DNA from: Bacillota bacterium
Lineage (GTDB): Bacteria > Bacillota > Clostridia > Christensenellales > UMGS416
Length of the DNA stretch: 44,157 nucleotides
Reading direction: 5' to 3'
Assembly: GCA_023421955.1 (NCBI GenBank)
Contig: JAEZSE010000026.1
Coordinates: forward strand, 1 to 44,157
The position numbers and the translations under genes were made by a program. Of this stretch, positions 1 to 7,764 are shown piece after piece; the stretch's first letter is position 1, and each line of letters starts with the position of its first letter. The notes beneath the pieces were generated by a model. It made no database searches and had not been told where the DNA came from. It saw only the letters and a list, made by a program, of their open reading frames with translations.

Positions 1-836
1 ATCTGATAAATCATGGCATTCCACACCAAAACCGCTTTCCGGTCCCCAGCTTCCACCATTTGGTGAACTTTATGCGCATCGGAGGTGCCGAAATGGCTGA
101 CAAAGCCTCCAGCACGGGAGCACAAGAGCCGTACCTTCTCCAAGGAATGCTGCTCAATATAGTCCAGCAGGCAGAGTACCGGTACACTGCCGATACGGGT
201 GGGGGCGTAGGGACCGTCTCCGCCGGAGCCTACGTTTCCGTCAACCATTTTTCCGCAGTCATGGGCATTTATCGTCACGCCGCCGTCAATATGGGCAACC
301 ACAAGGCGGCAGTCTTCATAACGTCTACCCATGAGTTTTGCATGGTAACAGGCTACTGCCTTTTGATTTAAGGCATGTGTCTGGGCATTCCGGTACACTC
401 CGGCGATGCCGGTCATGCGGGCATAGTCGCAAAGTTCATCAATATTGGTGGGGTTGAGAGTGAACATTTTCCCACCGTACTCCATGCAAAGTTCATAAGC
501 CAACAGCACACCCAGCTTTGCTGCGTGCTCGCTGCCGCCCACTGCATTCAATGTATCAGTGTAGAGCCGGTCATCAATTGGCATAACTCCTGCATGCTGG
601 GGGTAAGCGCTTCCGCCGCGGCCTACAAATATATCTACGTCCTCAGGAGCATAACCATTCCGTCGCAGTATGTTCAAAACCACCTGTTTACGGAAGGGAA
701 CCTGGTCATTCACTGAGGGGTACTGTAGCAGGACGGGGGCGTCGTGAAACTCGCTTTCCTCAAAAAGTGAAGTATCATCTTCAAAAAGACTGAGTTTTGT
801 GGAGGTGGAGCCGGGGTTAATTACTAAAATCTTCAA
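1..836 (-). CDS. buk: Butyrate kinase, 3' end cut by window edge
   Basis: Interconverts butyryl phosphate + ADP and butyrate + ATP, the last step of one fermentative butyrate route; cytoplasmic, ASKHA (acetate kinase) fold. I translated the minus strand by hand: 278 codons are present of the roughly 355 usual. Visible motifs are the phosphate-binding INPGSTSTK (residues 6-14), GRGG (72-75), HIDGGVT (182-188) and GDGPYAPTR (206-214). The start is TTG at 836, since no ATG precedes the conserved KILVINPGS; an AAGGA ribosome site lies about 9 bases upstream. The partner phosphate butyryltransferase is not in the window. The identification is firm; only the C-terminus is missing. Confidence 0.95.
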   Translation of the reverse strand, partial: MKILVINPGSTSTKLSLFEDDTSLFEESEFHDAPVLLQYPSVNDQVPFRKQVVLNILRRNGYAPEDVDIFVGRGGSAYPQHAGVMPIDDRLYTDTLNAVGGSEHAAKLGVLLAYELCMEYGGKMFTLNPTNIDELCDYARMTGIAGVYRNAQTHALNQKAVACYHAKLMGRRYEDCRLVVAHIDGGVTINAHDCGKMVDGNVGSGGDGPYAPTRIGSVPVLCLLDYIEQHSLEKVRLLCSRAGGFVSHFGTSDAHKVHQMVEAGDRKAVLVWNAMIYQ

Positions 837-899
837 AATCTTTAGTTCCTTCCAAATCTTTGGGATTTTGAGGCGGTATACTAAATTCCATAAATACTA

Positions 900-927
900 A
901 TTATAGCATGCCGTGCTTTTTTTTCAA
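900..927 (-). promoter_or_regulatory. Sigma-A promoter of butyrate kinase gene
   Basis: On the minus strand TTGAAA (927-922), a 16-base spacer and TATAAT (905-900). A 13-bp near-palindrome, AGCATGCCGTGCT (about 904-916), sits in the spacer and could be an operator; that part is inference. Confidence 0.7.
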
Positions 928-960
928 CTGAGGCAATATACCTGTCTTGCCTGTATCGCG

Positions 961-991
961 CAAATGTGCACCAAAGATGCACCAAACACCA
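961..991. repeat. Left copy of imperfect direct repeat flanking the three-gene module
   Basis: This 31-base stretch with two TGCACCA motifs 11 bases apart aligns with 3696-3727 at 27 of 32 columns (four mismatches, one gap), in the same orientation. It continues into a further GCACCAAAC (999) and a direct TGGCCCA pair. It may be the end of a transferred segment or a regulator-binding array; no tRNA or integrase is nearby. Confidence 0.6.
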
Positions 992-1073
992 TGGCCCAGC
1001 ACCAAACAGGTGGCCCATGCCCGTCTGCTTGCAGTATTTCTGGAAATAGGGATCAATTCAAAAAATAAAATGG

Positions 1074-1114
1074 TATAATCTGTTTATTCAGTAGGAATCT
1101 GTGCTTTCGAGCAC
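1074..1114 (+). promoter_or_regulatory. -10 box and TTCG-loop hairpin upstream of the three-gene operon
   Basis: TATAAT at 1074-1079 without a convincing -35 element. Downstream, 1101-1114 is GTGCT-TTCG-AGCAC, a perfect 5-bp stem with a stable tetraloop in the predicted 5' leader. A weak or activated promoter would fit, but this is inference. Confidence 0.45.
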
Positions 1115-1135
1115 ATGAAGTGTGAGGTGCTAGGT

Positions 1136-2023
1136 ATGATCAGATTCGGAGGCCCGGTTTTCCTGGGTAACGAGAAGGCTGCCGGGGCGGGGGAGAGCCA
1201 CGGCGCTATAGCGGACGACCCTGAGCTGCTTGCCAGGGAGCACCGTTTGAAAGGTTTCACGGCGGCATACGCCCCGAAGGTGAGCCTGAATGATGCGCAA
1301 CAGATCAGAAGGATTCGCAGGGCTTTTGAGGCAGAAGACGTGATGATCGCAGAGGTCGGTTATTGGGAGAACCTTGTGGATACTGATCCGACGGACAAAG
1401 CTGCGAATCAGAAGACCATGCTGGAAGCTCTCGCTCTGGCTGAGGAGCTTGGGGCGCGCTGCGCGGTAGACATCTTTGGCTCCTATTGCCACGGCAACGG
1501 AAACTCGAAGCATGTAGCGAAAAACTTTGCGGAGAGCGCCTTTGACGAAGCCGTGCAGATGGCAAGATATTTCATCGATGCTGTGAAACCGAAGACGGCA
1601 TTCTTCGCCTATGAGATTTTTCCTTTCTGTTTCATCGACAGCCCCGAGATGATTGATAAGCTTGTGCATGCGGTGGACCGCAAGCAATTCGGAGTTCATC
1701 TGGATCTCGTCAACTTAATCAATTGCCCGCGAGCATATTGGGCAAGCGGAGATATCATGCGTGAGTGCGTCCGGCTATTTGGAGACAGAATTGTTTCAGC
1801 TCATGCCAAGGACATCCGTATGAGGGAGCCGGCCATCAGTGTGATACTGGAGGAAGTCCCGGCCGGGCAGGGGATGCTGGACATCGCCGCCAACATCCGC
1901 GAACTCCATGCCCTGCCCCAAGCAATTCCTTTCATGATGGAGCATTTAAACAGCGAAGCGGAATACGATGCTGCGGCGGTTCATTTTCGCGGGGTGGCCA
2001 GCGCAGAAGGGATCCAGATGTAA
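1136..2023 (+). CDS. Sugar phosphate isomerase/epimerase (xylose isomerase-like TIM barrel)
   Basis: 295-residue TIM-barrel protein of the AP endonuclease 2/xylose isomerase-like superfamily; members use a divalent metal to isomerise or epimerise sugars or inositol derivatives in the cytoplasm. Likely metal ligands are E160, D190 (in HLD), H223 (in SAHAKD) and E269 (in MEHL), spaced as in the family. I chose ATG 1136 over 1115 because GAGGTG at 1124-1129 stands 6 bases before it. It heads an operon with an alpha/beta hydrolase 27 bases downstream and a second isomerase. The substrate cannot be read from sequence; inositol or uncommon-sugar catabolism is a guess from the company it keeps. Confidence 0.8.
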   Translation: MIRFGGPVFLGNEKAAGAGESHGAIADDPELLAREHRLKGFTAAYAPKVSLNDAQQIRRIRRAFEAEDVMIAEVGYWENLVDTDPTDKAANQKTMLEALALAEELGARCAVDIFGSYCHGNGNSKHVAKNFAESAFDEAVQMARYFIDAVKPKTAFFAYEIFPFCFIDSPEMIDKLVHAVDRKQFGVHLDLVNLINCPRAYWASGDIMRECVRLFGDRIVSAHAKDIRMREPAISVILEEVPAGQGMLDIAANIRELHALPQAIPFMMEHLNSEAEYDAAAVHFRGVASAEGIQM

Positions 2024-2050
2024 TAAACCTTTTCAGAAAGGAAATGACGT

Positions 2051-2851
2051 ATGCCGGATATTACTGCCAATGGCATCAACATCCACTATGAGGAGCGGGG
2101 AAGCGGCGAGCCGCTGATCCTGATCATGGGGCTCGGAGCGGATGGCTCCCTGTGGGAGCATCATGTTGCTGCATATAGCAAGCACTTCCGCTGCATCATG
2201 CCGGATAACCGCGGGGCGGGCAGAAGCGGAAAGCCTAAAGGCCCATATACGACCAGGCAGATGGCGGAAGACACCATAGGCCTCATGGACGCCCTTGGCA
2301 TCAGCATGGCTCATCTCTCCGGAATATCGATGGGTGGTGCGGTCGTGCAGGAGCTCGCCATAAGTTACCCAAGCCGTGTGAAGAGCGCGACGGTGATCAG
2401 CTCCTGGCCCAGGTGCGACGCATATACGAAGAGGGTTTTCGAAATGCTGGAAAGCCTTGTCGCAACCTCTGACCCCGTAGCGTTCAACCGGCTTTTGCAG
2501 CTTTGGATCTTTACGCCGGATTACCACGCGCGCAGTATGGATGACCTGCTCGCCCGTGAGGAATCGGGCAAGCATAACCCCTGGCCGATGCCCGTGGAGG
2601 CGTTCCGGGCGCAAAGCCAGGCGTGTATACATCACGACACACTGGATCGACTGGGTCTCATCCAGGCGCCCTTTCTGATTACGGCGGGCGATCAGGACAT
2701 CTTCACGCCGATGCACTACGCAGAGACGATGGCCGAACTCATTCCAGGCGCCCGTTTGACCGTTATTCAAGGTGGGGGCCATGCGCATCACTGGGAGAAG
2801 CTGGATGAATTCAACAACGCGACGCTATCGTTCCTGCTGGAACATCGCTAG
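2051..2851 (+). CDS. Alpha/beta hydrolase
   Basis: 266-residue cytoplasmic alpha/beta hydrolase. The nucleophile elbow is GISMGG with S93, the acid is probably D216 in GDQD, and the catalytic His is probably H244 in GGGH. The oxyanion segment MGLGADGSLW (26-35) and the DNRGAGRS motif (52-59) place it among esterase/haloperoxidase-like or lactone hydrolases. The start at 2051 follows an AGGAAATG-type ribosome site. It lies between two isomerase/epimerase genes, so a sugar lactone or ester is a reasonable but unproven substrate. Confidence 0.85.
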   Translation: MPDITANGINIHYEERGSGEPLILIMGLGADGSLWEHHVAAYSKHFRCIMPDNRGAGRSGKPKGPYTTRQMAEDTIGLMDALGISMAHLSGISMGGAVVQELAISYPSRVKSATVISSWPRCDAYTKRVFEMLESLVATSDPVAFNRLLQLWIFTPDYHARSMDDLLAREESGKHNPWPMPVEAFRAQSQACIHHDTLDRLGLIQAPFLITAGDQDIFTPMHYAETMAELIPGARLTVIQGGGHAHHWEKLDEFNNATLSFLLEHR

Positions 2852-2862
2852 GGAGGGAGCTT

Positions 2863-3669
2863 ATGGGGGGATTCAAGTTTGGATGCCAGACCTATACATG
2901 GCAGATGTCCTTTGAACGATACGTTGGGAAGATACCGCACATCCTGGATGTGCTGAAGCAAGCCGGTTATGCGGGTGTGGAGCCGGAGACATGCATGCTC
3001 GGCTCCTATTATGACGATCCAGGGATGCTAGCCGAGGAGCTTGGCAGCCATGACCTTGCACTGGCTGCGCTGACGCTCGCGCTTCCGTGGGCGCATGAGC
3101 GGGAGACGGACGAGGAGCGGGCGGAAGCTGCAAAGGCGGTCAGGTATTTGAAGCATTTTCCAGGAACACCGCTCGTGCTTTGCCAGCTCCCTGGACCGGA
3201 CCGGTCAGATCTTCAGCATAGGCAGAAGAACGCCATTGCCTGCATCAATGCAGTGGCAGCGCGAGCAGCCGGCGAGGGAATCGCCTGCGCGTTCCACCCC
3301 AACTCGCCGGAAGGCTCGGTGTTCCGGGTCCGGGATGACTACGAGAAGCTGATGGATCATATCAAACCGGAATTCTTGGGCTTCGCACCGGACGCCGGAC
3401 ACATCGCCAAAGGCGGCATGGATGTTCTCGAGGTATTCAAAGCATATCGCCAGCACATCAGGCATGTGCACTTCAAGGACATCGGCAGCAATGGGAAGTG
3501 GGCAACAATGGGCGATGGCGTCATCGATTTTCCAACCGTAGTGAAGTTTCTGCGGGAAACGGACTATAACGGCTGGATCATCGTTGAGGAAGAGTCCAGG
3601 CGTGCCGAATCACACCCAGATGAAGTCACGATCGCAAACGGCAAATATGTAGAGGAAAAGCTGATATAA
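2863..3669 (+). CDS. Sugar phosphate isomerase/epimerase (IolE/IolI-like)
   Basis: 268-residue TIM barrel of the xylose isomerase-like family. Candidate metal ligands are H145 (AFHPN), D177 and H180 (PDAGH), H203 (HVHFKD) and E242/E243 (VEEE). The HVHFKD segment followed by a G-D/G-V-IDF stretch resembles inosose dehydratase/isomerase (IolE/IolI) relatives. The strong GGGAGGGAG ribosome site sits just before ATG 2863, 11 bases after the hydrolase stop, so the genes are surely co-transcribed. It is only distantly like the first isomerase of the operon, so the two probably catalyse different steps. Confidence 0.8.
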   Translation: MGGFKFGCQTYTWQMSFERYVGKIPHILDVLKQAGYAGVEPETCMLGSYYDDPGMLAEELGSHDLALAALTLALPWAHERETDEERAEAAKAVRYLKHFPGTPLVLCQLPGPDRSDLQHRQKNAIACINAVAARAAGEGIACAFHPNSPEGSVFRVRDDYEKLMDHIKPEFLGFAPDAGHIAKGGMDVLEVFKAYRQHIRHVHFKDIGSNGKWATMGDGVIDFPTVVKFLRETDYNGWIIVEEESRRAESHPDEVTIANGKYVEEKLI

Positions 3670-3695
3670 ACCAAACCATTACCATTGCTTTTGCT

Positions 3696-3727
3696 CAATT
3701 GTGCAACCAGAGATGCACCACGCACCA
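3696..3727. repeat. Right copy of imperfect direct repeat flanking the three-gene module
   Basis: Matches 961-991 at 27 of 32 columns in direct orientation. It is followed by two more TGCACCA motifs (3735 and 3744). Together with the left copy it brackets the three-gene operon exactly. Confidence 0.6.
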
Positions 3728-3790
3728 GGGATTATGCACCAAGTGCACCATACCGTGTAATTGTATCAACACGGTATTAGACACAACGGT

Positions 3791-3823
3791 AGCTTGTCAT
3801 TGAAACAATGGCAAGCTTTTTCT
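3791..3823 (+). terminator. Rho-independent terminator of the three-gene operon
   Basis: Stem AGCTTG-T-CATTG, loop AAA, then CAATG-G-CAAGCT followed by TTTTTCT: an 11-bp stem with one T/G wobble and a T tract. Confidence 0.85.
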
Positions 3824-3890
3824 CCATTTACTGGATACAGGTCTTGAATAAACTGGAAATAATTGGAACTCACTGCAAGACATGGATTTG

Positions 3891-3919
3891 TTTACATCCC
3901 AATATTGGAAAAGTATAAT
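3891..3919 (+). promoter_or_regulatory. Sigma-A promoter of the FIVAR-repeat gene
   Basis: TTTACA (3891-3896), 17-base spacer, TATAAT (3914-3919). The expected leader is about 130 bases and contains a GCCCTC (3981-3986)/GAGGGC (4005-4010) hairpin; I could not match it to a known riboswitch. Confidence 0.75.
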
Positions 3920-4063
3920 TAGTGACGGAGCAAATGTCGAATAAGGCAAGATGATAATGAATCAAATGATAAATTTGGTTGCCCTCAGATAAACAGGTTT
4001 TTGGGAGGGCTCATCGCTTATGTGACAGGAGAAACCCATAATTATTAGGAGGTTATGATAAAC

Positions 4064-5428
4064 ATGCTCAAGGGCTATATACAAGCTGATTATTCACCTG
4101 AAAACTGGAAAATCTTGTTGGATATTAAAGCAGCAGCCGATGCAGAAATCGACAATGCTGCTTCCGTTGCGGATGTTATGACGGCATTGAACAACGCGGG
4201 AGCAGCTATGGCTGCTGTTCATACCCTGCTTGGAGACGCTAAGGCAGCAGCACATGCCAGCCTGAATGCCGCGTTTGCAGGCTATGCACAGGGTGATTAT
4301 TCACCGGAAAACTGGACGATCTTGCTGAATGCCATGGCAATAGGCGATACAGAAAATGCTGCTTCTGTTGCAGATGTAGTGATGGCAGTAAGCAACGCGG
4401 AAGCAGCAATGGCTGCTGTTCATACATTGCTTACTGATGCGAAGATTGCGGCACATATTAGTTTAGAAACCGCACATGCAGCATATACACAGGGTGATTA
4501 TTCACCGGATGACTGGACGGCATTGAATGGAATTTGGACAGCAGGTGATGCAGCGATCGATGAGGCTACAGACCTGGCTGGTGTAGAGGCCGCGCAATCC
4601 GCAGCGGCAGCTGGAATGGACGGAGTGCAGACAATCGCCCAGACCTTAGCTGCAGCCAAGTCAGCCGCGCATGATGCGTTGGCAGCTGCATTGGAAACCT
4701 ATTCGGAAAGTGAATACACCGGTGATGACTGGGCGGTATTACACGGATTCATGACAGCCGCTGATACAGCGATCGATGAAGCTACAGACCTGGCTGGTGT
4801 AGAGGCCGCGCAATCTGCAGCGACGGTGGGGATGGACGGAGTGCAGACAATCGCCCAGACCTTAGCCGCAGCCAAGTCAGCCGCGCATAATGCGTTGGCA
4901 GCTGAATTGGAGACCTATTCGGAGAGTGAATACACCGGTGATGACTGGACAGAATTGGTCGGAATTAAGACGGCCGGTGATACAGCCATTGATGAGGCTA
5001 CAGACCTGATCGGTGTAGAATCGGTGCAATCGGCAGCTGCGGCTGGGATGAACGGAGTGCAGACAATCGCCCAGACCTTAGCCGCAGCCAAGTCAGCCGC
5101 GCATAATGCGTTGGCAGAAGCATTGGGGATCAATGAGAATGACACTGCAGATGACGAGGTCGCAGTGACCGAGCCTGAGGTAAGTGGTGAAATAGCAGTT
5201 GATACGGTTACGGATATCGATCATGTAGAAGAGCAGGCTATGGTGGATTTACCGACTTCTGAAACCGGAACAGAGTTTGTGGAGGTCGATACTGAAAATG
5301 GCGTAGTGACAGCTTCGCAGGAGGCGTCGGCAACGAGCGACATCACGCCTGATACGGCGGAAGAGAAGGCGGCGGATGTGCAACCCGCTCTGGAAAGCAT
5401 CACCCCCGACATCGAGCCAGCACAATAA
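4064..5428 (+). CDS. FIVAR-like repeat protein, no signal peptide
   Basis: 454-residue alanine-rich acidic protein made of five repeats of about 67-72 residues, each opening with Y-(x)2-(G/S/A)-(D/E)-Y-(S/T)-x-(D/E)-(D/N)-W and ending in an AK-x-AAH-x-(A/S)-L helix. This is the pattern of FIVAR modules, three-helix bundles common in secreted surface proteins of Gram-positive bacteria. The last 100 or so residues form a Glu/Asp/Thr-rich disordered tail ending without LPXTG or a membrane segment. No signal peptide precedes the first repeat, so it appears cytoplasmic or N-terminally truncated. ATG 4064 lies 11 bases after AGGAGG, whereas ATG 4055 is only 2 bases away. It stands alone between a promoter and a terminator. 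Its function is unknown. Confidence 0.7.
   Translation: MLKGYIQADYSPENWKILLDIKAAADAEIDNAASVADVMTALNNAGAAMAAVHTLLGDAKAAAHASLNAAFAGYAQGDYSPENWTILLNAMAIGDTENAASVADVVMAVSNAEAAMAAVHTLLTDAKIAAHISLETAHAAYTQGDYSPDDWTALNGIWTAGDAAIDEATDLAGVEAAQSAAAAGMDGVQTIAQTLAAAKSAAHDALAAALETYSESEYTGDDWAVLHGFMTAADTAIDEATDLAGVEAAQSAATVGMDGVQTIAQTLAAAKSAAHNALAAELETYSESEYTGDDWTELVGIKTAGDTAIDEATDLIGVESVQSAAAAGMNGVQTIAQTLAAAKSAAHNALAEALGINENDTADDEVAVTEPEVSGEIAVDTVTDIDHVEEQAMVDLPTSETGTEFVEVDTENGVVTASQEASATSDITPDTAEEKAADVQPALESITPDIEPAQ
4484..5131 (+). repeat. Three tandem 216-bp repeats inside the FIVAR gene
   Basis: Units start at 4484, 4700 and 4916 and are nearly identical over long stretches; the block beginning GTGCAGACAATCGCCC recurs at 4625, 4841 and 5057, exactly 216 bases apart. 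The two earlier repeats (from about 4076 and 4283) are more diverged. The pattern implies recent duplication or gene conversion, and copy number could vary by slippage or recombination. Confidence 0.9.
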
Positions 5429-5454
5429 TTTGGGTAAAAGAGTAGATAAATGAC

Positions 5455-5498
5455 AAAGGAAAGCTGATTGCATAGAGCGATCAGCTTTCCTTTTGTGT
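5455..5498 (+). terminator. Terminator of the FIVAR gene
   Basis: Perfect 14-bp stem AAAGGAAAGCTGAT/ATCAGCTTTCCTTT (5455-5468 with 5480-5493), an 11-base loop and a trailing T run. Confidence 0.9.
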
Positions 5499-5537
5499 TG
5501 GCAGTGGAAAGCGGCACGATGGTGTTGCTTCGACTAA

Positions 5538-5568
5538 TGAAAAAGCCCGCGGCCTTTCTCCGCGGGCT
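5538..5568 (-). terminator. Terminator of the MoaF-like gene
   Basis: Perfect 9-bp stem AGCCCGCGG/CCGCGGGCT (5544-5568); on the minus strand it is followed by TTTTT. It lies 16 bases beyond the stop codon at 5584. Confidence 0.85.
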
Positions 5569-5583
5569 TCGCTCCGGGTATTG

Positions 5584-6438
5584 CTAAAGGATGGTATCCA
5601 TTGTCGTGTAGCTTCCGCACCGTCCCGCATGCAGGTGCATCTCCAGGCGGTCGGGGTGTTCGGCAGGGCCGCTTGCGCCAACCCCAAAGCCGGACTGACA
5701 GTCGCGCATTGTGTCCAGGTTCATCAGCATGTTGAGTTGGAATCCTGTTTGGCGAGCCTCGACCACAGGCATAAAGTATAGCCCGCTCTTAATCTTGATT
5801 TGTTCGGCAGGAAGGGTGGCCATCCAGTATGTATCTTCATTGGCAAATCTCATCACGTAGGTGCAATAATGCGGCGAGCTGAAGATGTATTTGATGCCGG
5901 GCCGCGTAGCATTCGGGGCTCCCCAATGAATCGCTTTGCCCACGAGCTCTGTGGTATAGGTGTGCCGAAGCGCGTTCGCAGGGACATTAAATCCTGCGAT
6001 TTGACCAAACAGGATGTCATGGCTCACTTCTCTTGGAATTTCAATGTTGCCTGCCACGGCTTCCACCGCAGTCACCAGACCGGTTTCAAGATCGATGACC
6101 ATATTGCAGCATCTTGGCAGATCAAAGCCCGCCTTGTAATGGTGCAGGAAAACGATTTCATCGTGATCTGGGCCGGGCACAGCGCTGTAAGCGTCTTTAT
6201 GCCAGACACCGTCACCATCTGTCCACGCCAGATACCTCTTGTCGTAGAATTCGTATTCCGCCATGCTGCCGTTCATGTACTCAAACCGCAGCTTCTTTCC
6301 CGCAAGAACCTCCGAACTCCCCAATTGCTCGGTTTCCAGCTCACCATTCCAAACGGACTCGGTCGTGGCCTCTTTGGCCATCTCTTTCACCTGTTCAATG
6401 GTGATATAATTCCAGTATCGCTTTTTCCGCTCAGCCAT
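5584..6438 (-). CDS. MoaF-like (lipocalin-type) domain protein
   Basis: 284-residue soluble protein. Two beta-rich halves with the signature G-(x)2-L-(R/x)-F-E-Y...Y-E-F-Y...L-x-W-T-D-G near residues 45-75 and a second similar block after residue 150 resemble the MoaF N- and C-terminal domains, first named from a molybdenum-cofactor cluster but of unclear biochemical role. No other molybdenum-cofactor gene is in the window, so a role in cofactor synthesis is doubtful; binding of a small hydrophobic ligand is plausible from the lipocalin-like fold. AAGGAG precedes the ATG at 6438. It is monocistronic with its own promoter and terminator. Family assignment is from motif memory. Confidence 0.55.
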   Translation of the reverse strand: MAERKKRYWNYITIEQVKEMAKEATTESVWNGELETEQLGSSEVLAGKKLRFEYMNGSMAEYEFYDKRYLAWTDGDGVWHKDAYSAVPGPDHDEIVFLHHYKAGFDLPRCCNMVIDLETGLVTAVEAVAGNIEIPREVSHDILFGQIAGFNVPANALRHTYTTELVGKAIHWGAPNATRPGIKYIFSSPHYCTYVMRFANEDTYWMATLPAEQIKIKSGLYFMPVVEARQTGFQLNMLMNLDTMRDCQSGFGVGASGPAEHPDRLEMHLHAGRCGSYTTMDTIL

Positions 6439-6469
6439 ATAAGGTCACACTCCTTTGTTAGATTACTAA

Positions 6470-6498
6470 TTAATAGTTCAGTTTATTGAATTTGTCAA
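6470..6498 (-). promoter_or_regulatory. Consensus sigma-A promoter of the MoaF-like gene
   Basis: Minus strand TTGACA (6498-6493), 17-base spacer, TATTAA (6475-6470). The leader to the ATG at 6438 is short, about 25 bases. Confidence 0.85.
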
Positions 6499-6551
6499 CC
6501 TCTATTTTTGGGCAAGTGGAAAGGCGAAAAGCCAGCACATGGCTGAAGCAG

Positions 6552-6577
6552 AAAAGCCCAGGAGACCTGGGCTTTTT
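6552..6577 (-). terminator. Bidirectional terminator after the polyamine genes
   Basis: Perfect stem AAAGCCCAGG-AGA-CCTGGGCTTT (6553-6575), with T runs on both strands. It lies downstream of the decarboxylase stop at 6614 on the minus strand. Confidence 0.85.
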
Positions 6578-6613
6578 AAGTCGTTCACAAATGGGAAATA
6601 AATGGTGAAGCGG

Positions 6614-7750
6614 TTATGACAGCCTTGATTTGAAATCCTCATATCCAAACTGTTTGATGACCCTCATGCCTTGTTGTTCATCATAAAGTGCGATCGCCGG
6701 CAGGTTTATGCCGTTGAACGTATTGTTCTTCACCATCGTGTAATGCGCCATATCGCAAAAAACCAGCCGGTCGCCAAGCTGGAGAGGCTTCGGGAAAGAG
6801 TAATCGCCAATCACATCTCCAGCCAGGCAGGTCGGCCCGCCCAGACGGTATGCGTGCTCGAATTCTCCGCTTTCGCCCGCGCCGATAACAACCGGCCGGT
6901 AGGGCATCTCCAGCACATCCGGCATGTGGCAGGCTGCGGAGGTATCCAAAATGGCGATGTCCATTCCGTTTTGTACGATGTCCAAAACCGTGGACACCAG
7001 GTAACCGGCTTGGTAGGCAACGGCCTCGCCTGGCTCCAGATAGACCTGCAAGCCATATTTTTCGCGGATGGTGATCAAGAGCCGTGTGAGCGACTCCATA
7101 TCATATCCGCTCCGCGTGATCAAATGACCGCCGCCAAGGTTGACCCATTTCATCTTTTTCAGGTAGGTGCCGAAATTCTGCTCGAAGGACTCCCACACAC
7201 GCTCCAATGTGTCCAGTCCCTGTTCGCAGAGCGCATGGAAGTGCAAGCCCTCAATGCCGTCAAGCTCGTCCGGGCGGAAGGCCGAGGCCGGCACTCCAAG
7301 GCGGGAATTGATTGCGCAGGGGTCATACAGCGGCGTTGAGACCTCGGAGTAGCCGGGGTTGACACGGATGCCGCAAGAAAGTGGCTTTCCGGCATTCTGC
7401 ACCCGGCCACGAAAACGCTCCCATTGGTTGAAGGAGTTGAAGACAATGTGATCGCAGCAGCTTGCCAGATCGTCGAACTCATCATCGCGCCATGCAGCGG
7501 CATAGGCATGCACCTCGCCGCCAAACTCCTCCCGGCCAAGCCGGGCTTCATTCAGTGAACTGGCTGTGACGCCTACCAGTCGCTGGGATGCCTGCTGGAA
7601 CACGGAGAACATGGAGAATGCCTTGAGCGCCAGCAGCACCTTGCAGCCGGTGCGCTGTTGCAAAGAGGAGAGCGCCTCCAGGTTTTTCTCCAGAAGGCGC
7701 CCATCCACGAGATAGCATGGGGTCGGCAGGGCATGAATATCAAGATCCAT
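6614..7750 (-). CDS. nspC: Carboxynorspermidine/carboxyspermidine decarboxylase
   Basis: PLP enzyme of the alanine racemase/group IV decarboxylase fold that decarboxylates carboxynorspermidine or carboxyspermidine to the free triamine. The PLP lysine is K43 in LALKAF; further family marks are HFHALCEQG, the glycine loop VNLGGGH, the EPGEA motif and the late CDMAHYTMVK-T-FNG stretch. I prefer ATG 7750 (378 residues, the usual NspC length) to 7801: the shorter form begins at the conserved PTPCYLVD region and does not overlap the upstream gene. The ribosome site is weak (GAAGAAAG), suggesting coupling to the synthase gene, whose stop is 14 bases before. Confidence 0.93.
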   Translation of the reverse strand: MDLDIHALPTPCYLVDGRLLEKNLEALSSLQQRTGCKVLLALKAFSMFSVFQQASQRLVGVTASSLNEARLGREEFGGEVHAYAAAWRDDEFDDLASCCDHIVFNSFNQWERFRGRVQNAGKPLSCGIRVNPGYSEVSTPLYDPCAINSRLGVPASAFRPDELDGIEGLHFHALCEQGLDTLERVWESFEQNFGTYLKKMKWVNLGGGHLITRSGYDMESLTRLLITIREKYGLQVYLEPGEAVAYQAGYLVSTVLDIVQNGMDIAILDTSAACHMPDVLEMPYRPVVIGAGESGEFEHAYRLGGPTCLAGDVIGDYSFPKPLQLGDRLVFCDMAHYTMVKNNTFNGINLPAIALYDEQQGMRVIKQFGYEDFKSRLS

Positions 7751-7764
7751 CTTTCTTCGGGCCC

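Noticed and set aside
60..716. Two plus-strand open frames of about 100 codons at the left edge
   Set aside because: They are the complement of butyrate kinase, whose minus-strand frame is open to the window edge and carries conserved motifs.
961..1010. tRNA 3' end or phage attachment core suggested by the GCACCA motifs
   Set aside because: No cloverleaf, T-arm sequence or integrase gene is visible near either flank.
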